DNA of 64,000 nucleotides from Liolophura sinensis (Eukaryota; Mollusca; Polyplacophora; Chitonida; Chitonidae). A program made the translations under genes and the position numbers. The DNA is taken from assembly GCF_032854445.1 (NCBI RefSeq), contig NC_088301.1, forward strand, positions 54,917,187-54,981,186, read 5' to 3'. The notes beneath the pieces were generated by a model that worked only from the letters and a program-made list of their open reading frames with translations, made no database searches and was not told the DNA's origin. Below, one piece after another: positions 50,201 through 61,945 of this stretch; the first letter of the stretch is position 1, and each line of letters begins with the position of its first letter.

Positions 50201-53200
50201 TTATAAACAGCAACTGCAAATAAAGGTCTAGATGCATATGCCTTTGTCGAAATGAAGCTCATGTACATGTAATTAGCACAAAGACAAGCACTAGAACTAA
50301 ACCTTCGTGATCGGCGGAGCACAAAATTTCATACAAAAGCTGGCTTCTTTGCTTCCTGTTATTCAGGCCTTACGATTTATTACTGCCATCCACATATACA
50401 TTCCAGTACTTACCAACCTCTGATTTCCCCATCTGATTTGCCCATTGTTCCTTTTAACGTTGGTTGACTGATGTGTCTTAGTGGGGGATTTAGATTGTCC
50501 ACGTATACTACTTCGCTTTACTTTTTACTGGGAAAAAGGGGTACATAGGCACTATGAAGAGACATTTATATGAAAATAACCCTATTATCAATGAGAGTTA
50601 GAGGGCCATACCAAGGTAATGACTGCCTTGGCGTTAGTAAACAATTCTTCAGTACCCTAAACATCATGGAATCAAAAAACAAAAAAAAAGAAACACATTT
50701 TGCAATAGACACGACATCACCTCGAATATGGGATTTCGTGTAGTTTTCCACTCAAGATCCGCCTTTTGTGAATGGTTTTATGTTGAACGATAAGAGGCAT
50801 ATGCTTAAAGGCTAAGAAAACGCTAACGTGAAGTACATGTCAGATGAGAGGTCATTTGAACACTGTCCACAAAAATAGTTGCATTTATTTTTTTCAATTT
50901 TTTTCAACCCAGTAAAATGCATTTGAAACTTTGGATTCCAGTGTGAGTATTTCATGTTGAGACCAATGACTTCACATCAGGTTTTTACTACATAACACAC
51001 ATATACTGCTAGATTTCAGCATTCTAGAATCCTTCTAACTTGGAAATGGACTTTGGAACGGAATATTTCAACGAAAAAATATGGATGTGAGACGTTTACT
51101 GATACCTTCTGGGTCCCGCCACATTAGAATCTAATGTTTTAAAGCCATTTAATGCTTTGGGAAAATTCTTGAAAAAAAGTAAATCAAGCTATTTTCTTGG
51201 ATATTGTTTTATGATCTTTCATCTGATATATGCTTCATTTTAGTGCTTTCTTGCCTTTAAAGATGAAATGTCAAAAACTTTACAGACTGACCAGCCGAAA
51301 GACAGAACGATGTTTGAACTGGTTACATGTTCGTTACATGTTCGTTACATGTTACCTGTTGAATCAAGAAGGTCAATTATTGTGTGTTCAGTTGAAGCCG
51401 ATTTGTGGCAGTTGGTGTCTTTTGAATTTATATGTGTTCTAGAACATTTCATACGGTACTTCATAGCACAATACAGCACATCCGTGCCATGCACGCCAAG
51501 ATTTGTGATTTGTTATTCTTCCGTGGCGTGAAACAACCCACGGGATTCTAATTGAGTACATTAAAATGAAGCTGATTTGTCGTTGTGCTTTCAAGCCTTG
51601 CTGTGCAAATGTTGCGCCGCTGTTATCAGCTAAACAGTGGATGATGAGGAATGAAGTCGGTGGGGTTAATGGTGAACTTTGTGCCTCACTAAAACCAATA
51701 TGATTGTCTTATTTTCTTGATAAACCTATATATGATTATATATGTCTTTTTCTTTAGTTATAATATTTGTGCTCATGTATACTCTATAAGTCTGTTAGTC
51801 TATATTTTGTCAAATCTATAAACGGGGCATTTGTAAACGGTAAATATTCCCTCAGCAATCGTATTTCAGAAATGTGAAAATGTTATTCATAGAAGATCTT
51901 AAAATTTGGGATTGTAATCCATTCCACTCCTTACAACTTACCACAAATGTGCCGAATCAGTAAGACAGTAATATATATAGTTTTATACTTCAGGTGCTCA
52001 TTAAGGCGCGGTAATTAATAGGCATAATCTGCTACATTTATGATACGCCCTCTTTGATCTGATCCTGATCCATGGATGAGCTGTGCGCCACATTTGAGAA
52101 TAATATTGCTAGTAGATCAGAATAAAAGAACTTTGAAGTGACTGAATTGGATTGGCTCATTAAGCAATTAATAAGCTTTATATCTGCTGAATTAACAATA
52201 CCCCTCTCCTTTCATGTTACGTGTTTGACTGAGATTAATTCAGACTTTTTAAAATGCCTGTACCACGATTATAATAAAATTCACCGTTAAGGCGATTGTC
52301 ATGCGTCTCAACCTCTGAGTATACCATATTCACCTCATGTAACCAGTATAATGCAAATATTTTCATAAAATTATGAGAATGATACCATTTCCTGAATGTC
52401 CCTGATGCCTCAAGTTTCCACATTAACTATACAAAGCATAGCGCCATGAGGGAATCAAAGCATACTTTGATCTACAAAGGAAGGAGTTCATATCAAGGGC
52501 ATCCATGTTCTAACTATAGACCCAGAAAGGAAGGAGCTTCAAGGTAACCCCAAGTAAAGACGAGATCTGCATTTTTGTTTTCAATATTTTCATGTATTTT
52601 AGATTTATGTAATTATCCAGAAAATAAAAGTTAAGAAAACCGATAGAGTTTGCTCATCCCACATAAATTTCTTACCTTGAATACTTCGTTACCTTACATT
52701 GTATTGGATTATACATTATACATACTGATCTGTACACAAACCTAATGAGAAAGCATCGAAAGGATTTTAAACAATTTAAACGTTTTGTATTTATAAACTG
52801 AATGATGCTCCCAAGACAACTCAGATAATTCCACGGTTCCATTTTTGCGTATGAATTTATCTATATTTGTATACCCTATTCATTTAAATAAAACCTTTTA
52901 TTTTTATTTAAAGTTTATGTATGCATCGACATGAAACACTCGCATTCCCATTTCGTCAGGGTGATCCCATTTTATATTCAAGTTTATTTAAATGGTTGAC
53001 GTAAACATCTGACAATTATTCCTAAGCCCTCCTGCAAAAGACACCACTTGTATGAGTATGAGGCTTTAATGTCTTTAAATGATATTTACCCAGATCTGCC
53101 TGTGTGTGGGCGTTTGAAACTTGAGCAAATATTGCCTTAGGGACTGGTGATTATTGCATCATTAAAGATTGTGGTGGACAGACATGTCGACCACATCTCT

Positions 53201-54640
53201 CTAATTCCTCTGCCATCTAATTTGTATTGAATTATACACAATATAATGACTAACTCAATTTTTACTTTATATATTAATTTGATGAGAAATTTAATTATAC
53301 GATGCTATACCACGAATGTCTTTCGGAAGTGTAATGGCAAATTAATATCAATTTAAATATGCTTCTAGGCATTTTTATGATAGTTTTGAGTATCGTTATA
53401 AGATGAAAATGCATTTGGTCACGACTGTTTCTTATTTCATTGACGTACACATTACAGAATAATTCAAACCTTGCAGGCGACTATGGTAAATTATACAAAA
53501 TGAAAAGTGTGTCTTTGAATATGAGTTCTTTGTAATTTCGATGATGACCATTCGAAGAAGTCGCTCCAAGTCATATATAGCCATGGAGCGAAGCCATCAA
53601 TTATTTTAGGAGAGTGATGAAGATATCAATAAGTGTGTGGTATGACATTCACCATGATCGATTTCTGGAGACAAAATTGCCATTTGAAATTAAATGTTTT
53701 AGATTTACCAAACATCAGAATGTTACTGAATCTTTGGAACTGTTAATTCATATAAGTGTTTTTGTTGTCTGTCAAGCATTGTGACAAATATATAATTTTA
53801 GAGGCCATGCTCCCGAAAGGGTGGATTGCTGAATAACCTTATGCATCTTATTTTGGATTGCATCCATCGAACAGAACTTAAGCCACGTACGTACGCACAA
53901 CTAATGCAGTGCTTTAATGTTTATTGCCCTTCTGAAACAATTTTTCATGTGGTAACTCTTTATATCATAATTCCTCGATTAGTTGCATGATATTCATTGT
54001 CGACGAGGCCGAGAATAAAGAAGCATGCAGATCATGTTTCCTGGTAGCTTGTAATACACTGACAATTTATTTACTACGTAGACACCGGTGGCAATTGGGT
54101 TGTATCTATGTAACCTTGGTGTTATATATATTTTCAAAAGGAATATCCGCTGGCTAAAGGCTAAAACAGGAGGTCTATTAAACAGTAAGCTATATGTTTG
54201 CAATGCCCAATGACATAGTTAACGCCAGTTGAAGGGACACAACTCCTTGGCATTCATAAAGCTTTTTTTCATTGCCTTGTATGCTTCTTGTCATATATCC
54301 TATGAACTTTATACACCGGTACTTTGTTTTCCTTATGCTGGAGCAATATGCCCATCAAGCGCCACAGTTACAAAAAATATCACACAAACCGAAATAAAAT
54401 TCATGAATACTCTCAAACCTAAAATAGTTATCTATTTCCACTACATTCCTGTGTATAGGCCTATATACGTAATAATTTAGACTTGAATCTGTTTACCTTA
54501 ATCAAAGATGGTGTACAGGTTGTCAAATTTTATTTTGGTCAAGTCAGTCTCTAACAGCAGTTGATTTCAGGCAACTCACACGCACATTCTCTGAACAAAC
54601 GTGATTTGACCTTCACATGTTAGTTCCCTTACAACTATCA
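47260..54640. other. intergenic, no supported gene
   Basis: Two minus-strand frames at 47551-47748 (65 codons) and 47231-47416 (61 codons) have charged, protein-like composition. They lack splice support and the second overlaps the TTAA element, so neither is called. A degenerate SINE lies at 49323-49400. A GTTACATGTTC triplet repeat lies near 51320-51350. Confidence 0.5.
49323..49400 (-). mobile_element. degenerate SINE 3' end, minus orientation
   Basis: The minus strand reads GTGAACCATATTCTTGAGTA then CAGCGATAACATCGATTAAA, corresponding to the SINE GTGAAATATTCTTGAGTACG then GCGTAAAACACCAATCAAAT. A weak match to the CCACCATA block follows upstream. An old copy. Confidence 0.5.
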
Positions 54641-54644
54641 GTGG

Positions 54645-54685
54645 TGACTCACTGTTTATTGCACGACTCAAGAATATTGAAACAA
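54645..54685 (-). mobile_element. possible SINE 3' remnant, minus orientation
   Basis: The minus strand contains TTTCAATATTCTTGAGTCGT then GCAATAAACA, similar to the SINE TTGAGTACGGCGTAAAACA region. Only about 35 bases align, so this is tentative. Confidence 0.3.
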
Positions 54686-54796
54686 AACAGATGAAAAATA
54701 TCTCTGTATATTTATACTTCATCCTATATTTGGAAATTCTTCATGAACCACCTCTAGTTTCTAAATAGTTCATTTATTGATTTGTTCTTTTATTAT

Positions 54797-54957
54797 ACTC
54801 TCCTGTCGTACGTGGGAAGGTTTGTCAGCAACCTGTGGATGGTCGTGGGTTTCCCCAGTGCTCCGCCCAGTTTCCACCCACCATAATGCTCGCCGCCGTC
54901 GTATAAGTGAAATATTCTTGAGTACGGCGTAAAACACCAATCGAATAAATAAATATA
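54797..54957 (+). mobile_element. SINE fragment, 5'-truncated
   Basis: It starts CTCCTGTCGTACGTGGGAAG and runs through CAACCTGTGGATGGTCGTGG, CCACCCACCATAATGCTC and TATAAGTGAAATATTCTTGA to CGTAAAACACCAATCGAAT and an AAAT tail. It is one of the best-preserved cores in the window. The head is absent and no certain target duplication is seen. It lies about 0.8 kb before the second gene's first coding exon. Confidence 0.85.
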
Positions 54958-55051
54958 AGTCTATACATTGTCATAGCCCTTTGTCCAGTAGGCCTATATA
55001 CACAAATGAATAAAAGAAAAAGAGACAGAGAAATAAAGTATCCGCCAGCAA

Positions 55052-55112
55052 ACCCACCCCACACCCACCGCCACCCCCATCCTCACCCCGCTCTCCCCCA
55101 CCGCCTCCGAAA
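55052..55112 (+). repeat. C-rich CACCC tract
   Basis: About 60 bases of C/A-rich sequence (CACCCCACACCCACCGCC and similar) with almost no G. Simple, low-complexity DNA upstream of the second gene; strand-asymmetric, so it might form unusual structure. Confidence 0.6.
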
Positions 55113-55432
55113 CTTTTTAACAACGAACTATATATTTCGTTTAAATGATTGCCAGGATTCATGCGTAGGTCAAGTGACATTCGGGCCAACTGAACCTACA
55201 CACATGGAGTTGTCGCTTGACGGTGCCAACTTCCGGAAACGTCGAAAGAATGAAAAAAAACCTCTGCCTCTGCAACCTCTGCATGCATATGCCTACTGCG
55301 TTCCGTTAGGCTAACATTTCACACCATACAAAATATACAATTTTCCTTGTCTGTGTTATGTTATGGATATCGGAATGTCTCTTCGTTAGTATAATTAGCA
55401 TTAGTTTTTCTCTCAGCTTTAATTTTCGCGCC

Positions 55433-55482
55433 ATTGGGTACAGTTATGCCGCTGATTGGCTGAGCAGTTCCAAATGACGTCA
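55433..55482 (+). promoter_or_regulatory. CRE/CCAAT promoter of the proline-rich gene
   Basis: Two inverted CCAAT boxes (ATTGG at 55433-55437 and 55455-55459) are followed by a perfect palindromic cAMP-response element TGACGTCA at 55475-55482. There is no TATA box. CCAAT boxes bind NF-Y and the CRE binds CREB/ATF factors in animals generally. The cluster lies about 250 bases before a strong-context ATG, so transcription probably begins near 55500-55530. Regulation by cAMP signalling is inference. Confidence 0.6.
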
Positions 55483-55728
55483 CGACGAAACTTTAAATGA
55501 CAGTCAGTACAGCAGAGGTGACTTCCCTGTCAGAACTCCAGTTCCAACTGAGTGTCGAATGGCCTAATCGGCTAATGGCCGACCTAAGCCAGAAGTAGAA
55601 GTAGAGATTTCTAAAACAAAGTTTACGGTGTCTAAGAATGATAAAGCTGTCAGCACATCTGAGCTTGACCTGAGACAATTTCACGAAAGGTTGTTCTGGT
55701 ACGAGAAAGGCGTCAGTTACGGTGAACT

Positions 55729-55741
55729 ATGGACATTGAAG
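55729..55741 (+). CDS. proline-rich protein gene, coding exon 1 (start codon)
   Basis: The ATG at 55729 sits in strong context (A at -3, G at +4), two codons after an in-frame TGA, and encodes MDIE plus one base before the donor G|GTAAAAG at 55742. The exon's untranslated part would extend back toward the CRE promoter and holds short upstream frames (for example ATGGCCTAA). Phase 1 at the donor matches the exon at 60881-60953 in a frame that stays open. The gene model is inferred from signals only; a missed exon in the 5.1-kb intron is possible. Confidence 0.45.
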
Positions 55742-56457
55742 GTAAAAGTTCCGGTTTATGAGACGTTGTTGTTGTCATTGTTGGTTTAGTAAGCGTAACG
55801 CCTAACCGTATATAAGACGCTCCGTGCCCTTTTGGCCTGTTTATATATTCAAATATGAAACTATAGGTACAATTATTTTTTCACTGACAAATCTTGAATT
55901 GTTAAATATCCTTGTTTTTATGATGTTCACTTTGTACGAACTTGTCGAGAGAGTGTTGTTAAGTCCATGTACGGTGTAGACTCGGTCAGTATCGGATACA
56001 GCGACTGAGTAAATACAAGAGCAACACTAGTATGGCTGATGCAGTGTAGGCGTGTATCTAGTTATTTTAGGCGTAAATAAAACTTAACGTAAGTGTAAAG
56101 AATTGAGGGAAGCCGCCAACTCTTTAGGTGTATGGTTCTGTGCAAGTGAATGTCTCTACTGTAAATTAACTGTTCTTCTGCTCTGTTATTTTTGTTACAA
56201 GTGTTAACAATTACGTGTATCACTTCTTTCATAGAGGTTAGCATGCTAGAGCAGCACAACTCAGGAACCCCTCAATTTTCTTAAAAATGGCACAAAAGGC
56301 CACTCTCATCAATAGATAAATAAATGCATCACTATTTTGTAAAATGTTTCATTGCATTCCACATATTGTAGCTTGCCTGTATAGTGTGCAGGTGTAGCTT
56401 ATGTCGTACCCTGAAAGTCGGCGTCCAGTAATAGAGAAAGTAAGGTTTAACAATAAT

Positions 56458-57280
56458 GTTACGGGTGGCATCTTAAAAAGGACTGCATGTATTGAGGGCA
56501 GGGTTTGCTGACATGTAGAGCACAGTTGCACGATGGGGATATTCCATCGTTGATTGGATGTGTGCAAATTAAGTACTGTAAATTTCTGAATTCCTGACTT
56601 AGTGTATTGTGTGTAGAAATCAATGTTAAAGAAAGTGTTAGGGGTGGTTTCTCAAAAAGTGCTGCGTGTATAGAGCTCAGCATGTAGAGCAGAATAACAC
56701 TAGGATGGGGAGATATTCCATCATTGATTCTGTGTGTACATACATGTATTAATTACCGAGAATTACAGAATTCCTGACTTAGTGTATTGTATATGATAAT
56801 CAATGTTAAACACAGTGTTAGGGTTGATTTCTCAAAAACTATTGCATGTATTGAACTCAGGGTTTGCACAAATGTAGAGCAGAATAACAAGTGGTTAGTT
56901 TGCGGGGGGAGGGGGCGGGGATAATCCATCGTTAATTCTGTGTGTACATACATGTATTAAGTTCTGGGAATTAAAGTCTGAATTCCTGACTTTGTGTATT
57001 ATGTATTGGAATCAGTGTTAAACAGAATGTTGGGGGGTAGTACCTTAAGAAGTATGTATCGAGCTTAGGGTTTGCTCACATGTACATGTAGAGCACAATA
57101 GCATGATGGGGATATTCCATCGTTAATTGGATGTGTGGCAGTGCATATTAAATACTGTATATTATTGAATTCCTGACTTAAAAAATGTATCTTAAAAAGT
57201 ATTGTATGTATTGACCTGAAGTTTTATGTGCATATAAAGCACAATGACGCAAGGGGGTGAGGGTGTTCCATCGCTGAAGC
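56458..57280 (+). repeat. diverged ~160-210-bp tandem repeat, about 4-5 units
   Basis: Each unit carries GTGTTAGGGGTGG, then TCTCAAAAAG, TGCATGTATTGA, CATGTAGAGCA, GGGGATATTCCATCGTT and GAATTCCTGACTTAGTGTAT. Units begin near 56458, 56635, 56815, 57027 and 57187. Divergence and length change show an old array. Minus-strand frames across it repeat LSSIHA-like strings but are broken and are not called. Confidence 0.85.
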
Positions 57281-58979
57281 TTTGGGAGCATATTACTTAC
57301 CGTAATTACCAAATTCACAATTTCAGTTATTTATGCATTGAGCTGAAGTTTTGTATCCATGTGTCTAATGCAGGTGAACTCTTTGGTAGCCTTGCTACCA
57401 ATTCTAAGGTATGTTCAGGAGGTGTAAAATTGATCTGAGTAAAAGTAATTGTCTGTATTATGAAACATTATATATTGTGTGTTGTAGAACTGATTTTAGA
57501 AATTGACATGTTTACCATAATACATTGGTAAATACTATAGTATACATGTTTGTCACTGGCTCAGTCAGTAAAGGTATGAAATCAGGTTGCAATCGCGATC
57601 ATTTCTGTTCAAATTGGCATGATCATTGATGGTGAGACATTAGCTTTGCAAGAAAAACCTTAGTAAGAAGCATTGTTAACTTTTATAACATTCCCATATT
57701 TAGTTATTTCGTACATAAATTGACACTTGTACAATAAAAAACTTTAGTTCAAAAAATACCTCTTTGTGTTACCTGACCAACTTACCTTTCCTATACTTCA
57801 GTTTCGTGCATAGTTTTCTGATGGTCAAACGTAGACTTGCATAAACCAGTTTGTGAAATGCATTATAGGTGACAAATGGCACTATATTTTGGGAACAGTT
57901 TTCTTGGAAGGGAACAATAAAATGTCGCAGAATATTTTTGCAACAAATTGTCACACATTAATTATCTTGTTTGTTAATAAAAACGTGATTATGAGAAGAC
58001 TAGCACATCAATCAATTACTTTCTATATTTAAAGTATTAGTTCTCTTGTTGTATTAGTAAACTATATTTTACCTCATTTTTACTGACCTTTGCTGACTGT
58101 TGGCCTTGTTCCCAGCTCAGCTTCAACCTTAACTGCCTCACATTCACTAACCTGAAACTTGGCCCTGTTACCAGTGTTGTCCTCAAAGTGTCAAAGCTGG
58201 TTTTTAAAGTAATTCTGAATTCATATCATAAATATTAATAACAGGAATAATGTTAGCCTTAATGTAGCAGTTACGCATAGATGACACATCCAATTCAACA
58301 TTAGATTATCAGAACTTTGCAAAACACTATTTTCGAAAAACATTTTCCAAAAACACATTTTTCCCCAAAGTAGTTGCTTAAATAGTTGCTTAAATAGTTG
58401 CTTTTGTTTATTATCAAAACCCAAATTAATGTTAAACATCTCACACATGTTCTCAGTCGCCTCTATTAATGGAGTACATTGGTTTCAATCCAAATGCTCT
58501 TGAGTTTTCTTTTTCAAGACAACACGAAGTGCAGCAGACTCAGATCGAAATAACTATCAGCAAATTTTAGCTTGCTGTCGCTGTGCCTCATACACTTGTG
58601 TTAATTGTGATGTTATAGTCTTTATTATTCATAAGTAGGTGATATGAAGTCAAAATTAATTCAGGTTTAATGGAGGCAAGTTTTTGTAGGGTATAGGATT
58701 GACATATTGAGAACAGCACTCGTGAAAAGATGGAATTCCCATGTTACTGCATAGAAGGGTACAGCTTTTTATTTCTGGAATTATGTAATCATCTCAGTGC
58801 CCAGACATGACGTCCAAAGAGTAATAAAGAAACTGAAACATGAAGGTTAACCTGTGCTATCCAGTGAATGCATGACTAAACCATAGTGCACATGCGAGCT
58901 TTGGCAGGGGATGGGCGTAATATTATGGTCGCTAAGACAACTTGTCTTCTGTTCAGCCTGTATTGTTTGCAAGTTGGCA

Positions 58980-59150
58980 CATGACATATGGGAAGCTTTT
59001 TCAGTAACTTGCCAAAGGTAGGTGGTTTACCATAGGAGATTTGATTTCCTCAGGAGCTTTGGTTTCATCAAACCATAAAGCTGACAGCAGCCAAATAAGG
59101 GAAAAGTTCTTAAGTATGGTGCCAAACAACTGTCAACTAAATTTAAATGA
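58980..59150 (+). mobile_element. highly diverged SINE copy in intron 1
   Basis: Segments follow the SINE order with heavy substitution: ACATATGGGAAGC, TTTTCAGTAACTTGCC, GGTTTCATCAAACCATAAAG, then AAAAGTTCTTAAGTATGGTG and CCAAACAACTGTCAAC. It appears to be an old family member. Confidence 0.5.
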
Positions 59151-59311
59151 AATCTATGGCGAAAAATGGCAGTAAAGGATGGAATGTGGTTAATTCAAAG
59201 GAACCGAAAAACTGTCAACATGCATTTATGATGTCCCTTGTATTCAGTGTAGATAAGTATGATTCATATATCTCAATGAGAGATAAATATTGTAGTCTGT
59301 CCACTAATGTA

Positions 59312-59396
59312 AATATTTTATTTACAAAATTAATTGAGAGTTGGCAAAGAAAGGCACTTCTTCCCAACTCTCCATTAATTTTGTAAACAAAATATT
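59312..59396 (+). ncRNA. candidate small-RNA hairpin (33-bp stem) in intron 1
   Basis: The arms 59312-59344 and 59364-59396 are reverse complements over 33 bases with two mismatches, joined by a 19-base loop (CAAAGAAAGGCACTTCTTC). The arm next to the loop reads TTAATTGAGAGTTGG and pairs with CCAACTCTCCATTAA. The ~85-base size fits an animal pre-miRNA, and intronic location is common for these. The stem is more perfect than most animal miRNA precursors, so an endo-siRNA hairpin or a small foldback transposon remnant are alternatives. Expression is not shown. Confidence 0.4.
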
Positions 59397-60384
59397 CTTG
59401 CAAAATGTTCTCTGTGCACTTTATGCAACTGCCAAGTCTGTTTTCAAGCATCTGAGATTGGCATGATGTTCATATTACAAGATAACATGAATTGTGGAAG
59501 ACATTATTATGTAATGTAAATCTATTAATTGAGGAAATGGATGAACAGGAAGGAAGTTTTAGATACATGCTTTCTGGATGTGTTTTACTCACCCCAAGTA
59601 ATTAAGTGTACAAAACTTAAAGAATGAAATCCATTCTAAAATATTATTAGTTTTAAATACATACACAACATACACTGCAAGTTCTGGAATATATTGCAGA
59701 CCATGAATGATGAACATGGTGCACTGTAAATAGAATGCTGCGACAAAGTGCAGCCATATTGTACCTCTTTTTTATGTATTGGGTCAGAATATCATATGTG
59801 GATTTTTAGCATGTCTCTGGTCTTTTGTGTTTGTTGTCATATGTCAAGTTTGATAGAACGTAGGACAGCTGAAGGCCTTTATATTGGCTATGATGATCAG
59901 TATGGATGGTTATTCTGTGAAGGATTGCTTCTGGAATATTTTACCGTTTCCATATATTATGGCATGTAAGAATTTTAATACTTCTTTTGTTTCCCTCTTT
60001 GAGGCAAGTGAGGACAATTCATGATACTACTGTTTAACTAAAGCACTGAATGATCACTGGCTGATGTAATGCTTCAATCTTTTCACATGTTTGCAAGGTG
60101 TATATGTAAGTATATTCTGGGGGCATTATTCTGTGTAAACTGATAAAATTATACTTTCTATGAAGCCCTGATGTAAGCCAACCTAGCTTATGTAGTTTTG
60201 TCTTAAATCTAAATTAAATGTAAAAGGTGCATAGATTGCAGTGAATGTTGCCCTTTCCTCGAAGGGGTGGAGGTTGGGAATTAAAGGGTTCTGTAGTGAG
60301 AAGCTGATACCCTGCTGCCTCATATACATGTACATGTAGGCATTTTCCTTTCTGTCTAGTTTCACATGCTTTCTATGAACAAGT

Positions 60385-60470
60385 TGTATCCAGATGGTTA
60401 AGACACTCTTTCAGTGGCTTAAACATGTCAGAAGCGGGTTCAATTCCAGCATTGGTAGATTTACCAGCTC
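60385..60470 (+). mobile_element. tRNA-like SINE head or tRNA-derived fragment
   Basis: An A-box-like AGATGGTTAAGACAC and a B-box-like GGGTTCAATTCCAGC are about 40 bases apart, the arrangement of an RNA polymerase III internal promoter. Acceptor-stem pairing is not evident, so a functional tRNA is unlikely. No matching SINE core follows. Confidence 0.4.
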
Positions 60471-60880
60471 TCACTGTTCAAGGGGCTTAAGTGACAGTAA
60501 GTGGCTGAAAAGTAACTTTCATGTTGACCTTTGTCTAGTCAAACGACATGAACTCAGAAAAGGTTTGTCCTCTACAGGTCTGGCAAGATGCAGCAGTCTC
60601 TTCCTACAAACCCTATTTCTCCCTTTTTCTGTTCTCAGGGGAAAAATTATTTTCCACCAAGATTATATTAAACATTTTCCTAATATCCATTGTCTTGTGA
60701 CCTTTACTTTTCAGCACATGCCATTGTCATCATTGTGGTGACAAGAATTTTAACTTTTGTGGTATAATATGTTCTCTTTTAACCCTTATGATGAGAGACT
60801 AGACAAAAGCTGTTGTACATGTACTTCTGGTTAAATAACAAGAAAGAACATTAACCTTGAAATTCTGACTCTGTTTACAG

Positions 60881-60953
60881 GGAATTACCAAAGTTCTGCA
60901 GCACAGCAACGGACATGCCCTCAGTCCAGCACAAAGACTCCTGTCCCCTCAAG
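60881..60953 (+). CDS. proline-rich protein gene, coding exon 2
   Basis: This 73-base exon has a textbook acceptor (CTGACTCTGTTTACAG) and donor AAG|GTAATT. Joined to MDIE-G it reads GNYQSSAAQQRTCPQSS and then TKTPVPS, ending in phase 2. The exon is also open in the frame GITKVLQHSNGHALSPAQ; that frame would pair with an acceptor at 61962. I prefer the first reading because it joins to a strong ATG upstream and continues as a TPVPSR proline-rich string. Function is not identified. Confidence 0.5.
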
Positions 60954-61449
60954 GTAATTGAGAAAAAAAATCCACAGAATGGCATTCAAGAAGACTGTTT
61001 ATAAATGTACATTATATCATATGTTATATATTTGTAGAGGAAAATATATTGGTGAGTTTTTATAGTGTCAAGTAAATGAAATTATAGGTGAATCTTCCTT
61101 GTATATTATAATTTATGCAACTAGTTAATCTGATCTTATGCATGAACTTCATAACGTGTACATCAAGAATATTTGCAACCTTCAAAATTCAATTTCCTGT
61201 AGGTCATTATCCTGTCAGGTTTCTCATTTTCAACACAGACTCATTGGACATATCACTTCGGGCAGCATCAAGAATCCATACAGAGCTACACATGCCAATA
61301 ACTTATACTTTTATATATATACCGGTACTTTGGAAAAACCAAAAACAAATTGTGAAGATAATAACAAAAATCAGTATTGAAGACATGTGCTTGGTGATTG
61401 ACCAGTTGCTAAGCTATGTTATTATGCTAAGTTAACTTACATGTATGAT

Positions 61450-61710
61450 GGCTAAAGTCTCTCGTTGGCTGAGGACAATTGTGACTTTTTATTGGAAATT
61501 CCATAGACTACTGAGGTCACAGGTTCAAATCCAGCTCCGGCTGGTTGATTTGTGGTGTTACTAAGGTGGAAGGTGGGTAAGTCACATGGACCTGGTCATC
61601 GTGCTGCCATGTGCAGGGTTTTTCTCTGATTTCTCAAAGCCATAAACAATTGTCAAATTTGTGAAAAACGTTTTGTGTATATCACACACACCAATCACAT
61701 AAATAATAAC
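61450..61710 (+). mobile_element. diverged tRNA-derived SINE in intron 2
   Basis: An A-box-like TCGTTGGCTGAGGAC and a good B box AGGTTCAAATCCAGC are followed by a core resembling the 12.6-kb SINE (GGGTAAGTCACATGGACCTG, GTGCAGGGTTTTTCTCTG) and an end CACACCAATCACATAAATAA. The layout and tail agree with that family, though many positions differ. Confidence 0.65.
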
Positions 61711-61767
61711 AGTATATGTAAAGTGTGAGAACATCCCCTTTCAACTTCTGATCACGCATCTGACACT

Positions 61768-61815
61768 GAAGGTTAGGAAACCAGTTTTGAGGGTTAGGAA
61801 ACCAGTTTTGAGTGT
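61768..61815 (+). repeat. 22-bp direct duplication
   Basis: GGTTAGGAAACCAGTTTTGA plus two bases occurs twice in tandem in intron 2. A local slippage duplication. Confidence 0.85.
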
Positions 61816-61945
61816 AAGTATAGTACACATGTGTACATGTGATGTTGCAAATGTCATTGATCCTCAAGCAGGCTAACTTTAATAGTGGTTGTATTTTGAC
61901 TTTCCAGTTTATAATATGATATACTGTTTGCTCTTCCATGTTAAG

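Larger units (their letters stand above)
55742..60880 (+). other. putative intron 1 of the proline-rich gene
   Basis: About 5.1 kb from donor GTAAAAG to the acceptor CTCTGTTTACAG. It contains a ~190-bp tandem repeat (56458-57280), a TAGTTGCTTAAA triplicate near 58370-58405, a degenerate SINE, a near-perfect hairpin and a tRNA-like SINE head. No further exon is obvious to me. Confidence 0.4.
60954..61945 (+). other. putative intron 2 of the proline-rich gene
   Basis: About 1 kb from GTAATTGAG to a suboptimal acceptor. It contains an old tRNA-type SINE (61450-61710), a 22-bp direct duplication (61768-61815) and an open frame of 106 codons at 61115-61435 with no motif. Confidence 0.4.

Noticed and set aside
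56349-56953. Minus-strand protein with repeated LSSIHA-like strings
   Set aside because: The strings follow the ~190-bp tandem repeat and each frame is broken; no start or splice support.
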